NCBI RefSeq assembly: GCF_001942625.1
Contig: NZ_MLCL01000019.1
Span: 1 to 61,784 of the forward strand
Direction of reading: 5' to 3'
DNA length: 61,784 nucleotides
Source of the DNA: Mycobacterium syngnathidarum
GTDB taxonomy: Bacteria > Actinomycetota > Actinomycetes > Mycobacteriales > Mycobacteriaceae
Made by a program: the position numbers and the translations under genes. Shown here one piece after another: positions 8,645 through 17,772 of this stretch; the first letter of the stretch is position 1, and each line of letters begins with the position of its first letter. The notes below the pieces were generated by a model. It was not told where the DNA came from, ran no database searches, and saw only the letters and a list, made by a program, of their open reading frames with translations.

Positions 8645-10098
8645 GGGGTGCCTCCTGGGGCGGGTGGTGCGGGGGCCGGAGCCATCTCGGCGGGTAGAAG
8701 CATGTCCCCCAACGACTTCGGTGCTTGCACCGGCGTGTCCGAGACGATCGGTGATCCGGGATAGGCCGCGGGTGACGGGTTCGCGGGAAGTCCGTTGGGT
8801 GCATACGAGCCCGGCGGGCCCGGGGGCGCACCCCATCCCGCCGGGGGCGCCACGTCACCAGCACCGGTGTAGGCCGACACCGCCGGCTGCTGGTCCGCGT
8901 ACGGCTGCGGACGCCCGCCGGCCCCGCCGGGTGCGAGATTGGGATCGGTGTACACCAGATTCTCCGGGCTGGGCGCCTTGCGCAGGTAGGCGTTGAAAGG
9001 CATCGGCAGGTAGTTGAAGTTGATCAACGACAGGGCAGGCCCGAGGTACTGGGCACACAGCTTGGAAGATTCGGACGCCGTGGCGTTCTTCACCGCCGAG
9101 ATCGCCGAGCACACCACCGAAACCGGATCGGCGAAGTTCGACAGCGCGAAAGCACCGACGGCGGTCCCACTGTCGGGGTTGTAGATGTTGTAACCGTTGG
9201 CGATCGCGTTGGGCGCGACGTGCAGGACATTCTCCAGCTTGGTCTTGTTGTCCACCAGATTCTGGGTGACGTTGTTCAACCGCTCCAGTTGCTCAGCGGT
9301 CTGATCGCGCGTGCCGGCGATGAACCGCCGGACGTTGCCGACTGCATCGGCCAGATTGGTCAGAGCACCGTCCAGGTCGGAACGGCTCCCGTCGACAACA
9401 CTGGTGACGTTGGCGAGATGTCCCTGGAATTCTACGATCTGGGCGTTGCTGTCCCGCAGTGCCGTGACGAAGACCTGCAGGTTCTTGATGGTGCCGACGA
9501 GATCGCCGCTCCCCTGGCCGAGGATCTTTGCAACTCCGGACAACTGGCTGATCGCCTCATGCAGTTTCTCACCGTTGCCGTTCATGGCGGCGGCGGCACT
9601 GTCGACGAAGCGGCTCAGCGAGGTGGCCGACGCCCCGTTGAGCGGTCCCAGATCGCTCGCCAACCGCATCAGCTGGTCCTTGACCTGGTCCCACTCGACG
9701 GGCACCGCGGTGCGCTCGACACCGATCTGGGCACCGTCGGCCATGGTCGGTCCGGAATCTTCATAGGCCGGGGCCAGCTGCACATAACGAGCGGCCACCA
9801 GGTTCTGCGCCATCAGGATCGCCTTGGCGTCGGCCGGAATCTTCACGCCGTGATCGACGGCGAGAGTGATCCGCGCCTGTCCCCCGACCGGTTCGATGCT
9901 CGTGATGGAGCCGACCTTGACGCCTGCCACGCGGACCTCGTCGCCCGGGTAGATCGCGGTGGCGGAGGTGAAGTACGCGGTGATGGTGGTCGGCTTGAAG
10001 ACGGTCTGCCGCACGATCACCACCGTGCCGGCCAGGGCCAGCACGGCGAGCAGCACCAACACGGTACGGCTGATCCGCTTGCGGTTGCGGGCGATCAT
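8641..10098 (-). CDS. mceD: MceD, Mce-family lipid-transport subunit
   Basis: 485 residues beginning MIARNRKRISRTVLVLL, one membrane anchor, the Mce domain at about residues 35-115 (AYFTSATAIYPGDEVRVAGVKVGSI), helical repeats to about residue 320 and a Pro/Gly-rich tail. The ATG at 10098 overlaps the mceC stop and has GGAGGA upstream. Lengths and order match mycobacterial mce operons. The Pro-rich tail (PGTPP-type repeats) is commonly seen in MceD and MceF. Confidence 0.95.
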   Translation of the reverse strand: MIARNRKRISRTVLVLLAVLALAGTVVIVRQTVFKPTTITAYFTSATAIYPGDEVRVAGVKVGSITSIEPVGGQARITLAVDHGVKIPADAKAILMAQNLVAARYVQLAPAYEDSGPTMADGAQIGVERTAVPVEWDQVKDQLMRLASDLGPLNGASATSLSRFVDSAAAAMNGNGEKLHEAISQLSGVAKILGQGSGDLVGTIKNLQVFVTALRDSNAQIVEFQGHLANVTSVVDGSRSDLDGALTNLADAVGNVRRFIAGTRDQTAEQLERLNNVTQNLVDNKTKLENVLHVAPNAIANGYNIYNPDSGTAVGAFALSNFADPVSVVCSAISAVKNATASESSKLCAQYLGPALSLINFNYLPMPFNAYLRKAPSPENLVYTDPNLAPGGAGGRPQPYADQQPAVSAYTGAGDVAPPAGWGAPPGPPGSYAPNGLPANPSPAAYPGSPIVSDTPVQAPKSLGDMLLPAEMAPAPAPPAPGGTP

Positions 10099-11177
10099 CG
10101 ACTTCCTCCAGGAATACCGTTGTGGGGCCATGGGAATTCGGCGCGCGGACCGGCATTGTCCGGCGGTTGTCCGGCGTTGGTACCGCGCCGGAATCCGAAG
10201 GCATAGTCGAGGAAGGGCTGAAGAGTCTGCGCCGGCAGGAGGTTCCCGACGAAGGCGTTGTAGTAGAAGCCGTTGTTCACCGATTCACCCTGAGTGACCT
10301 GGTATTTGGCGAGACCCGCCAGGGCTGCCGCGATGTTGTCACGGTTCTTCTCCAGCATCGCCGTCACCGAGTTGAGCTGCTTGAGGGTGGGTGCGAGCTC
10401 TTCTTCGTTGTCGTGGACGAGTCCGGACAGCTGCTGAGACAGCGCCGAGGTGTTGGCCAGCAGGTTGACTATCGCGTACCGGCGTTGGTCGAGCACCCCG
10501 GTCAACGCGTTCGCGTCCAGCAGCAGTGTGTTGACCTGCTCGCTGCGCTTGGAGAGGATGCCGGTCACGTCGGCAGCGCTCTTGAGCAGGTTGGACAGCG
10601 ATTCGTTGCGACTGTTCAGGGTTTCCGACAGCCGGGACAGACCCTCGAACGTTGGTCCCAGTTGCGGCGCCATGCGATCGATGGTGTCCGACAACGTGTC
10701 CAGGGATTGCGTGAGCGCAGCCGTGTCGGTGCCGGCCGTGTTGTTGGTGAAGTCACCGACGGCATTGGTCAACGAATACGGTGACGCCGTCCTGGTGATG
10801 GGGATGGTGTCGGAGGCGCGCATTGTGCCCGCGCCGCCCGGTTCGAGGGTGAGCATCCTGGCACCGAGCATGGTTCCGGTGCGGATGTGCGCGGTGGTCG
10901 CGGAGCCCAGGCGCACCTTGCTGTCGAGAGTGAAGGTCACCAGCGCCTTGCCGTGACTCAGGCTCACGTCGGTGACGAGGCCCTTGGTGACCCCGGAGAT
11001 CTTGACGTCGTTACCGGTGGTGATCCCACCGGCCTCGGCGAACAGCGCATGGTACTTCACCGACGTGGCCCAGGACCACAGTGCCTGAGGTTGGAGCCCG
11101 ACAGCGATGACCATCGCGATCAGCACGATCCCGATCAGTCCGCTCCGAATGAGATGCGATCCGCGGTATTTCAGCAT
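10095..11177 (-). CDS. mceC: MceC, Mce-family lipid-transport subunit
   Basis: 360 residues from ATG at 11177 (MLKYRGSHLIRSGLIGIVLIAM). An N-terminal helix, the Mce domain (ALFAEAGGITTGNDVKISGVTKGLV) and a helical region follow, ending in GIPGGSR. The start overlaps the mceB stop by ATGA and the stop overlaps mceD, so the subunits are translationally coupled. The substrate is not readable from the sequence; the neighbouring steroid genes suggest a sterol-type lipid. Confidence 0.95.
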   Translation of the reverse strand: MLKYRGSHLIRSGLIGIVLIAMVIAVGLQPQALWSWATSVKYHALFAEAGGITTGNDVKISGVTKGLVTDVSLSHGKALVTFTLDSKVRLGSATTAHIRTGTMLGARMLTLEPGGAGTMRASDTIPITRTASPYSLTNAVGDFTNNTAGTDTAALTQSLDTLSDTIDRMAPQLGPTFEGLSRLSETLNSRNESLSNLLKSAADVTGILSKRSEQVNTLLLDANALTGVLDQRRYAIVNLLANTSALSQQLSGLVHDNEEELAPTLKQLNSVTAMLEKNRDNIAAALAGLAKYQVTQGESVNNGFYYNAFVGNLLPAQTLQPFLDYAFGFRRGTNAGQPPDNAGPRAEFPWPHNGIPGGSR

Positions 11178-12208
11178 CAGGGCTCCCCACAGCGTCCGGT
11201 GTTCTGCATGATCCACGGGAAGTACGCGGTGCGCCCCTGCAGGTCGGTGACCCGGACATTCATGCCGCACAGGTACTGATTGATGAAGCTGCCGTAGGCC
11301 CCCAACCGGACCAGCTTGCGGTAGTTCTTGGGTGCGTTCAGCAACGAAAGGTCCATCCGCGCCATGTCGTCCTCATTCGAGAGCAGCGGCGCCAGTCGGC
11401 TGAGTTGATCGACGGTGCCTGACAGGGGCGGCCGGGCCTGGGTCATGAGGTCTGTCAGAGAGGCGGTTCCGTTGTCCAGCGCGGTGATCGCCTCGCCGAT
11501 GGGATCGCGTTCCTGGGACAGACCGGTGATGAGTTGTTGCAGTTGGTCGACGGCCCCCGAGAATTTGTCACCGTCCTTGGCAACCGTTGCCACGGTGGTT
11601 TTCAGGTTGTCGATCAGCTGTTGCACAGTCTGTCCGTTGTCGGCGAGGGCCTGGGTGAACGAGGTCGTGTGCGCCATCAGCGATTCCACAGTGCCGCCCT
11701 GGCCCTGCAGGATCTGGATCAGCGAGTTCGTCAGCGCGTTGACATTCTGGGCGTTGAGTCCCTGAATGACGGGCTTGAGCCCACCGAGCAGCAGATCGAG
11801 ATCCAGCGCCGGCTCGGTGCGCTCGAGCGGGATCTGCGAACCTGCCGGCTGGATCTTGGTCGAGCCCGGGCCCTCCAGCAGTTCCAGATAACGGTTGCCG
11901 ACAAGGTCGAGATAGCGCACCGCGACCTTGGTGCCGGTCGTCATGACCACTTCACGATCAGAGTCGAAGTTGACCAGCACGGTGTTGTCAGGTTGCAACG
12001 CAACGTCCTTGACCGTACCGACGCGAATGCCCGCTACTCGCACGGAATCGCCGACCTTCAGGCTGGACGCGTCGCTGAACACGGCCGAATAACCGTTGGT
12101 CGTCCCGGTGCGGTACTGGCCCATGATCGCGAACAACGCTGCGGTCAGGAGCAACATCGTCACGCCGAACACGCCGAACTTGATCGCGGTGCCGATGCTG
12201 CGCGTCAT
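11177..12208 (-). CDS. mceB: MceB, Mce-family lipid-transport subunit
   Basis: 343 residues starting MTRSIGTAIKFGVFGVTML. The membrane anchor is followed by the Mce domain (AVFSDASSLKVGDSVRVAGIRVGTVKDV) and a helical domain, ending with the two-Cys C-terminal segment (QYLCGMN, NTGRCGEP) typical of MceB. The start at 12208 overlaps the mceA stop by 4 bp. Confidence 0.95.
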   Translation of the reverse strand: MTRSIGTAIKFGVFGVTMLLLTAALFAIMGQYRTGTTNGYSAVFSDASSLKVGDSVRVAGIRVGTVKDVALQPDNTVLVNFDSDREVVMTTGTKVAVRYLDLVGNRYLELLEGPGSTKIQPAGSQIPLERTEPALDLDLLLGGLKPVIQGLNAQNVNALTNSLIQILQGQGGTVESLMAHTTSFTQALADNGQTVQQLIDNLKTTVATVAKDGDKFSGAVDQLQQLITGLSQERDPIGEAITALDNGTASLTDLMTQARPPLSGTVDQLSRLAPLLSNEDDMARMDLSLLNAPKNYRKLVRLGAYGSFINQYLCGMNVRVTDLQGRTAYFPWIMQNTGRCGEP

Positions 12209-13392
12209 CCCGGTTGTCCAATCTGGGGTGTGTTGCGGGGCGGACCGTCGAGCGGGCCGTACAAGGCCTGCTTGAGTCCCTCGGAGTTCAACAGGATTCC
12301 TTGGTTTCCGTACTGCGCCGGGTTGGCATCGATGTCGGTGACAATGAACGGCGGCCGTTGTTCGAAGCCGACTTCGGGCAGGCCCTGGCACTGTGGGCCG
12401 CCGGTGGCGGCGACCTTGGGCAGGTTGCCCGGGTAGCGGTAGCGTTCGGTGCCCAGCAGGAACGAGTCCAGCAGCATGACGCCGGGTAGTGGCTGCGGCG
12501 GCCCCATCGCCAGTGGCTCCATGCCTTTCAGCGCGCAGTTGAGTGCCGCGTTGTACTGATTGGTCAAATTGGTGGTCGGCGCCAGCAGCCGCATGGAATC
12601 GGTGATGGCGGCGCTGTTGCTGCCCACCACGTCAGTGCCGACATCAGCCAGTCCGATCGCGCTGACGAGCAACGCATCCAGATCGTTTCGGTGCTCGATG
12701 AGCGTGTCGCTGAGCTTGGTCGCGTTGCGCACGGTGTCCATGAGTTCTGGTCCGGCATCGGCGTACGCGTTGAACACCTGTGGTGCCACGGCCATCTCGT
12801 GGCTCATCGTCGGAAGACTGGGGGCGATCTTCGCCAGCAGGGCCTCCAGATCGACCAAGGTCTGTCCCATCTTGTCACCGCGGCCGTCGATCGCCTGAGC
12901 CATCGCTCCCAAGGTCTCGTTCAGCTTTTCCGGCTGAATCTGTGCCAGCACCGACACCAGTTGCTCGAACACCGTGTTGATCTCGACGGTGGTGTGCCTC
13001 GCATCGAGCACCTGGCCCCCGTACATCGATGCCGACGACGGCTCCGCCGGCGGGACGAGTTGGACGAATTTGGCACCGAACACCGTGCTGGATGCGATCT
13101 CGACGCCGGTATTCTCTGGAATCAGCTGCAGGTCATCAGGATTCATCGCTAGGTGCAGCGCCGCCTGCCCGTCCGGCAACGTCTCGATGGCGACGACCTT
13201 GCCGACCTGCGCACCGTGCAGTTTGACCTTGGCCTCCGGGTTCATCACCAGACCGGCCCGCGGCGAGAGGACGGTCACCGCAGCGGTGGGCGCCACCCCA
13301 CCGCGGAACAGCACGATGGCGCCGGTGATGATCGCGGCGATCACCACCACCGTGGTCAATCCCGTCAGAAGACGTTTAGCGTCGTGTGACAT
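12205..13392 (-). CDS. mceA: MceA, Mce-family lipid-transport subunit
   Basis: 395 residues, starting MSHDAKRLLTGLTTVVVIAAIITGAIVLF with one membrane segment. The Mce domain is at about residues 37-120 (VTVLSPRAGLVMNPEAKVKLHGAQVGKVVAIE). The C-terminal domain has the conserved ALNCALKGMEPLAMG and GGPQCQGLP pieces of MceA proteins. It begins 12 bp after yrbEB. In the family this is the first Mce subunit and contacts the permease pair. Confidence 0.95.
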   Translation of the reverse strand: MSHDAKRLLTGLTTVVVIAAIITGAIVLFRGGVAPTAAVTVLSPRAGLVMNPEAKVKLHGAQVGKVVAIETLPDGQAALHLAMNPDDLQLIPENTGVEIASSTVFGAKFVQLVPPAEPSSASMYGGQVLDARHTTVEINTVFEQLVSVLAQIQPEKLNETLGAMAQAIDGRGDKMGQTLVDLEALLAKIAPSLPTMSHEMAVAPQVFNAYADAGPELMDTVRNATKLSDTLIEHRNDLDALLVSAIGLADVGTDVVGSNSAAITDSMRLLAPTTNLTNQYNAALNCALKGMEPLAMGPPQPLPGVMLLDSFLLGTERYRYPGNLPKVAATGGPQCQGLPEVGFEQRPPFIVTDIDANPAQYGNQGILLNSEGLKQALYGPLDGPPRNTPQIGQPG

Positions 13393-13404
13393 CAGATGCC
13401 TTCC

Positions 13405-14265
13405 CTAGCCGGAGAGGTTGAAATTGCCGTTGGAGCCGTAGACGGCCAGCGAGATCAGCAGCGTGATCGAGACGACGACGATCAGTGACGTCCGGACCGC
13501 ATTGCCGACGGCGACGCCGACCCCGGCCGGGCCGCCAGTGGCGAAGAAGCCGAAGTAGGTATGCACGAGCAGAATCGCCAATGCCATCAGCAGCGCCTGC
13601 AGGAACGACCAGAGTAGGTCGATCGGATTGAGGAAGGTGCTGAAGTAGTGCCCGTACAGGCCACCGGACTGCCCGAGCAGCACGACCGTAGTGAACTGAC
13701 TGGCCACGAACGACAGGATCACCGCGATCGAGTACAGCGGGGTGATGGCGATCATCCCGGCCACGATCCGGCTGGACACCAGATATTCGACGGGCCGGAT
13801 CGCCATCGATTCCAGCGCGTCGATCTCCTCGTTGATGCGCATCGCCCCGAGCTGGGCGGTGACGCCGGCACCGAAGGTGGCGGCCAGACCGATGCCGGCC
13901 ACGATGGGCGCCGAGATCCGGACGTTGATGAAGGCGGCCAGGAAGCCCGTAAGTGCTTCGATGCCGATGTTGCCCAGCGAGCTGTAGCCCTGGATCGCCA
14001 GCACGCCGCCGGTGGCCAGGGTCAAAAACCCCACGATCACCACCGTGCCGCCGATCATGGCCAATGTGCCTGCACCCATTGAGATCTCGGCGATCAGGCG
14101 GACCACTTCTTTGCGGTAGTGCACCGCAGCATGCGGCATGCCTGCCAGGGCCCGGCCGTAGAACAGCACATGGTCACCGATGCCGCTCAACGTGGCTCCG
14201 GGCCGTCGCACGGCCCGGGACAGCCGCGGATAGACCGATTGCAGTACGGCCGATGCCCCCGTCAT
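13405..14265 (-). CDS. yrbEB: YrbEB, permease subunit of the Mce transporter
   Basis: 286 residues from ATG at 14265 (MTGASAVLQSVYPRL), overlapping the yrbEA stop by 4 bp. It has about five or six membrane segments and the MlaE/YrbE signature loop EEIDALESMAIRPVEYLVSSRI, which docks the cytoplasmic ATPase. An open frame continues far upstream of this start but is the shadow of yrbEA. The shared Mce ATPase (MceG/Mkl) is not encoded here. Confidence 0.95.
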   Translation of the reverse strand: MTGASAVLQSVYPRLSRAVRRPGATLSGIGDHVLFYGRALAGMPHAAVHYRKEVVRLIAEISMGAGTLAMIGGTVVIVGFLTLATGGVLAIQGYSSLGNIGIEALTGFLAAFINVRISAPIVAGIGLAATFGAGVTAQLGAMRINEEIDALESMAIRPVEYLVSSRIVAGMIAITPLYSIAVILSFVASQFTTVVLLGQSGGLYGHYFSTFLNPIDLLWSFLQALLMALAILLVHTYFGFFATGGPAGVGVAVGNAVRTSLIVVVSITLLISLAVYGSNGNFNLSG

Positions 14266-15032
14266 CGCGTCGTCATCTGAATGCCGATGGCGGTGACCAC
14301 CACGTTGACCACGAACAACGCCATGAAGGCGTACACAACAGTTTCGTTGACAGCATTCCCCACCGCTTTGGCACCGCCACCGGAGACGGTCAGCCCGCGG
14401 TAGCAGGCCACCAGCCCGGCGATCAGCCCGAACAATGCCGCCTTGACGCAGGAGATGACGACCTCCGGGATACCGGTGAGCAGGGTGATACCCGCCGCGA
14501 ACGCACCGGGGTTGACGTCTTGAACGAACACCGAAAACAGGTATCCGCCAAGGATTCCGATGATGACCACAACGCTGTTGAGCAGGAGCGCCACCAGACC
14601 CGACGCCAGCATGCGCGGAGTGACCAGGCGCTGGATCGGGTTGATGCCCAGCACCTCCATGGCATCGATCTCTTCGCGGACGGTGCGCGATCCGAGGTCG
14701 GCACACATGGCGGTGGCGCCGGCGCCGGCCACGATCAGCACCGTCACCATCGGCCCGACCTGGGTCACCGCGCCGAAGGCCGCCCCCGCGCCCGACAAGT
14801 CGGCCGCACCGAGTTCGCGCAGCAGGATGTTCAGGGTGAACGACACCAGAACGGTGAACGGGATCGCCACCAGCAGTGTCGGTGCCATGGAAACCCTTGC
14901 CACAAACCAGGATTGGTCGAGAAATTCGCGCCATTGGAATGGTCTGCGCACCACGAATCTGGCGGCGTCCACCGACATGGCGAACAACCCACCCACCCCC
15001 TCGAGTGGGCCGGCGAGTTGTCGCTGCAACAT
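14262..15032 (-). CDS. yrbEA: YrbEA, permease subunit of the Mce transporter
   Basis: 256 residues, the first gene of the mce operon. Several membrane segments and the MlaE-family loop EEIDAMEVLGINPIQRLVTPRM are visible. Together with YrbEB it forms the inner-membrane permease dimer through which the lipid delivered by MceA-F is taken up. The 243-bp divergent region upstream, shared with an HsaD-like gene, holds a perfect 19-bp palindrome and two ACCGGGAA motifs, so import and ring degradation are probably co-regulated. Confidence 0.95.
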   Translation of the reverse strand: MLQRQLAGPLEGVGGLFAMSVDAARFVVRRPFQWREFLDQSWFVARVSMAPTLLVAIPFTVLVSFTLNILLRELGAADLSGAGAAFGAVTQVGPMVTVLIVAGAGATAMCADLGSRTVREEIDAMEVLGINPIQRLVTPRMLASGLVALLLNSVVVIIGILGGYLFSVFVQDVNPGAFAAGITLLTGIPEVVISCVKAALFGLIAGLVACYRGLTVSGGGAKAVGNAVNETVVYAFMALFVVNVVVTAIGIQMTTR

Positions 15033-15182
15033 CGAGTTCTCCGTTCTTGGCCTGAATCAGATCCGGTGGGTTGGTATGACCCGGACCACATGCCTCGACC
15101 GGGAACGATCACAGTTCGCCACCGGTCGCGCCACCGCGTATCCCACCTACCGGGAATCTGCCTTCGGGGCCGTCAAAACCCG

Positions 15183-15201
15183 CCGCTGACCCGGTCAGCG
15201 G
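15183..15201. promoter_or_regulatory. Perfect 19-bp palindrome, candidate TetR operator
   Basis: CCGCTGACC, a central C, then GGTCAGCGG form a perfect inverted repeat with 9-bp arms. It lies midway between the yrbEA start (15032, minus) and the HsaD-like start (15276, plus). A TetR-family gene lies one gene away, so it is the natural candidate ligand. A left half-site (CCACTGACC) also occurs at about 26012-26020, upstream of the HsaA-like gene. Confidence 0.55.
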
Positions 15202-15275
15202 AACATGCCGTTGCCACACCCCACACCCCCGTGTGAGGCTGAGTGCGACAAGTCAGCCACAGGAAAGAAAACGCC

Positions 15276-16154
15276 GTGTCGAATTCTGTTTCGGTCACCG
15301 ACGGAGCCGGTACCACGGACACTCTCCGTGAAATCCATACCCCCGCAGGCGCTTTGCGCTACTACGATGTCGGCCGCGGCCCCACCGTGCTGTTCCTGCA
15401 CGGATCGGGCCCGGGAGTCACCGGGTGGCGCAACTTCCGCGGGGTGCTACCGACGTTCGCCGAACGCTTCCGCTGCCTGGTCCTGGAGTTCCCAGGTTTC
15501 GGAGTTTCCGACGACTGGGGCGGGCACCCGATGGTCACGGCCCAGGGCGCCGTGACTCCGTTCCTGGATGCGCTCGGTATCAAACGGGTGGACATCGTCG
15601 GAAACTCCATGGGCGGCGGCGTCGGCATAAACACGGCGATCAACGCGCCCGAGCGGGTCGGCCGACTCGTGACGATCGGCGGGATCGGTACCACGATCTT
15701 CTCCCCCGGGCCGAGCGAGGGAATCCGTCTGCTCCAGGAATTCACCGAGGACCCGACTCGGCAACGCTTGATCGACTGGCTTCATTCCATGGTCTACGAC
15801 CGGTCGTTGGTCACCGAGGAATTGATCGAGGAGCGTTGGGCGCTGGCGACCGACCCGGAGACGTTGGCTGCCGCACGCCGCATGTACGGCAAGGCGGCGT
15901 TTGCAGCGATGATGGCCTCGATGGCCGCCTCAGACCTGCCCATGCCGTGGGCACGGATGCACAAGGTGTCGGCGCCGACACTGCTGACATGGGGACGCGA
16001 TGATCGCGTGAGTCCGCTTGATATGGCGCTGATTCCGATGCGGACGATCCCCAACGCCGAGCTTCACGTGTTCCCCAACTGTGGGCACTGGGCCATGATC
16101 GAGGCGAAGTGCGCTTTCGAATCCGTGGTGACCGGCTTCCTGACCAGGGACTAG
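15276..16154 (+). CDS. HsaD-like meta-cleavage product hydrolase
   Basis: 292 residues of the alpha/beta-hydrolase MhpC/BphD/HsaD type, which hydrolyse the carbon-carbon bond of ring meta-cleavage products. Visible are the oxyanion segment LHGSGPGVTGW (about 41-51), nucleophile Ser111 in GNSMGGG, Asp243 in WGRDDRVSP and His271 in NCGHW. GTG at 15276 is preferred because AGGAAAG lies 8 nt upstream; another GTG 11 codons earlier lacks one. Similarity to steroid-ring HsaD runs along the whole chain (for example MVYDRSLVTEELIEERWALA). It pairs functionally with the HsaC-like dioxygenase at 27286. Its stop shares four bases (CTAG) with the stop of the convergent TetR gene. Confidence 0.88.
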   Translation: MSNSVSVTDGAGTTDTLREIHTPAGALRYYDVGRGPTVLFLHGSGPGVTGWRNFRGVLPTFAERFRCLVLEFPGFGVSDDWGGHPMVTAQGAVTPFLDALGIKRVDIVGNSMGGGVGINTAINAPERVGRLVTIGGIGTTIFSPGPSEGIRLLQEFTEDPTRQRLIDWLHSMVYDRSLVTEELIEERWALATDPETLAAARRMYGKAAFAAMMASMAASDLPMPWARMHKVSAPTLLTWGRDDRVSPLDMALIPMRTIPNAELHVFPNCGHWAMIEAKCAFESVVTGFLTRD

Positions 16155-16795
16155 CTACTACGGTCCGACCGCTGCAGGCCGGACAGCACCATGCCGATTC
16201 CCGACCGGTGCGCAGCCACCAACTCATCGAGTTCGTGAAGTTCTTTGGCGTCCGTCCACCAGATGTAGGCATTGCCACTGACGTGGATGATGAGCCTGCT
16301 CGGTAGCGCTCGGGCGAACTCGTCGTCCCCGAGTTCGAAATGGCGCGCCAGGAACTCGGTGATGGAGTCGGCCAGGGTGGCACTCCAGTCCAGCCATCGC
16401 AGGCGATACTGCGGAGTCTCGGCGACCAGCGCCATCAGTTTCCGTCCGATCTCAACGGACTCGCGGTGCTGGACGTCGGCTGTCCTGCGCTGCCGGACTT
16501 CCACGGTGAACATATCGACGAGAACCTCGACCGGATCGGAATCCGCTGCGGCAGAGGACAACAGGCTACGCATGTGGTTCTCGCTGCGCCGGAACAGCGG
16601 GCCCAGGACGTCTTCCTTGACGGGGAAGTGACGGTAGAAGGTTCGCGTCGCGATGCCGACTTCGGCGCAGATGCGCTCCACGGTTGCCGTGGTGTCGCCG
16701 TCGGCGATGAAGATGTCGCATGCGGTCCTGGCGATGTTGAGCCGCAATTCCTCAGCGCGACGCTCGGTGAGCGTCGGCCCCTTACCTTTGGGCAT
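16151..16795 (-). CDS. TetR-family transcriptional regulator
   Basis: 214 residues: an N-terminal helix-turn-helix (about residues 20-65, ending GIATRTFYRHFPVKEDVLGPLF) and a helical ligand-binding domain. It is convergent with the HsaD-like gene and divergent from the IclR gene. Two 6-3-6 inverted repeats lie in the divergent promoter, and a 19-bp palindrome lies upstream of the HsaD-like gene; any of these could be its operator. It is likely a repressor relieved by a pathway metabolite or its CoA ester, by analogy with KstR-type regulators, although it is not clearly KstR or KstR2. Confidence 0.85.
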   Translation of the reverse strand: MPKGKGPTLTERRAEELRLNIARTACDIFIADGDTTATVERICAEVGIATRTFYRHFPVKEDVLGPLFRRSENHMRSLLSSAAADSDPVEVLVDMFTVEVRQRRTADVQHRESVEIGRKLMALVAETPQYRLRWLDWSATLADSITEFLARHFELGDDEFARALPSRLIIHVSGNAYIWWTDAKELHELDELVAAHRSGIGMVLSGLQRSDRSS

Positions 16796-16839
16796 TCGCT
16801 GATTGTCGTCGCACCGGCACGCGGTCTCCTTTACTTCGC

Positions 16840-16854
16840 AGGCACGCTGTGCCT
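16840..16854. promoter_or_regulatory. Inverted repeat AGGCAC-GCT-GTGCCT
   Basis: A 6-3-6 inverted repeat 45 bp upstream of the TetR start and upstream of the IclR gene. It has the same arm and spacer geometry as the repeat 26 bp further on, but a different sequence. A candidate operator for TetR autoregulation or for IclR. Confidence 0.4.
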
Positions 16855-16865
16855 AGACTCACACC

Positions 16866-16880
16866 TGTCACGTTGTGACA
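16866..16880. promoter_or_regulatory. Inverted repeat TGTCAC-GTT-GTGACA
   Basis: A perfect 6-3-6 inverted repeat immediately upstream of the likely IclR start. The earliest possible IclR start codon (GTG at 16875) would lie inside it, which argues for a downstream start. It fits IclR autoregulation or TetR control of the divergent pair. Confidence 0.45.
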
Positions 16881-16913
16881 TGTGTGCAGAGTATGACAGG
16901 TATGGAGGGATTT

Positions 16914-17765
16914 GTGCCAACGTCGGATGACGACGCTGCTCCCATAGCGCTGCTCAATCGGGCGGCTGCGCTTCTGGAGGTCTTCGGCGCGCGCCAAACA
17001 CTCACACTGGCGGAAATCACCCGGTATTCGAACGTTCCCCGCTCGTCGACTCATCGCATCCTGCAGGGACTGGTCCAGCTCGGCTGGATCGAACGCCATG
17101 GCGCCGAATACACACTGGGTCTGAAGATGTTCGAATTCGGCCGCCAGGCAGTACGGCAGCGTCGAGTTCCCGAAGCGGCACTGCCGGTGATGGCGGACCT
17201 ACACCGTCGTACCGGCCTGACGGCTCATCTCAGCGTCCTGTCAGGTACGCACGTGCTGCACATCGAACGCTTCGGCATGTGGCCCAGCTCCGGCAGTTGT
17301 TGGCAGGTCGGTTTCAAGCAGCCCGTGGAACAGAGTGCCGCCGGCAGAGCGCTCCTGGCGCAGATGGACGAGTCAGCCTGGCCAGAGTTGCGGTACGCGG
17401 TGACGTCGCCGTACGGAATTCGCAACCGGGCGGAGTTGGATCGAAGCCTGGCCGCCGTACGCGCTCGCGGCGGGGTTGCCGTCGATGCCGAGGGTTGTGA
17501 GCGGGGAGTCACCGTCGTGGCCGCTCCGATCAGCGTGAGCGAGGGAGGCAATCAATTCGCGCTGTCGCTGTGCGGGCCCGCCAGGTCGACGCGGATCGAG
17601 CCCGTCGCCGCGGCTGTACACAGCGCGTCATGGGCTATCTGCCATAGCCTTTCAGATGTGCCCCGCAACGGCGCGAGCCAGTCACGAGCAGCGCATCGCG
17701 TGGTTACGCCGGCCATGATCCATCGAACCGGCGAGCCCACAGTTGCAGCCGTCGGGGGTAGGTGA
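16914..17765 (+). CDS. IclR-family transcriptional regulator
   Basis: 283 residues from GTG at 16914, preceded by GGAGGGA. ATGs at 16893 and 16902 are in-frame alternatives. The N-terminal winged helix-turn-helix is visible (LTLAEITRYSNVPRSSTHRILQGLVQLGWIERHG), followed by the IclR effector domain (HRRTGLTAHLSVLSGTHVLHIERFG, SAAGRALLAQM). It is divergent from TetR, and its stop is 5 bp from the 3' end of the convergent SDR operon. It is a paralogue of the IclR at 29849. The ligand is unknown. Confidence 0.88.
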   Translation: MPTSDDDAAPIALLNRAAALLEVFGARQTLTLAEITRYSNVPRSSTHRILQGLVQLGWIERHGAEYTLGLKMFEFGRQAVRQRRVPEAALPVMADLHRRTGLTAHLSVLSGTHVLHIERFGMWPSSGSCWQVGFKQPVEQSAAGRALLAQMDESAWPELRYAVTSPYGIRNRAELDRSLAAVRARGGVAVDAEGCERGVTVVAAPISVSEGGNQFALSLCGPARSTRIEPVAAAVHSASWAICHSLSDVPRNGASQSRAAHRVVTPAMIHRTGEPTVAAVGGR

Positions 17766-17772
17766 CAAGAAC

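Noticed and set aside
14266..14934. N-terminal extension of yrbEB
   Set aside because: It overlaps yrbEA in another frame and is low-complexity; ATG at 14265 overlaps the yrbEA stop as usual in mce operons.
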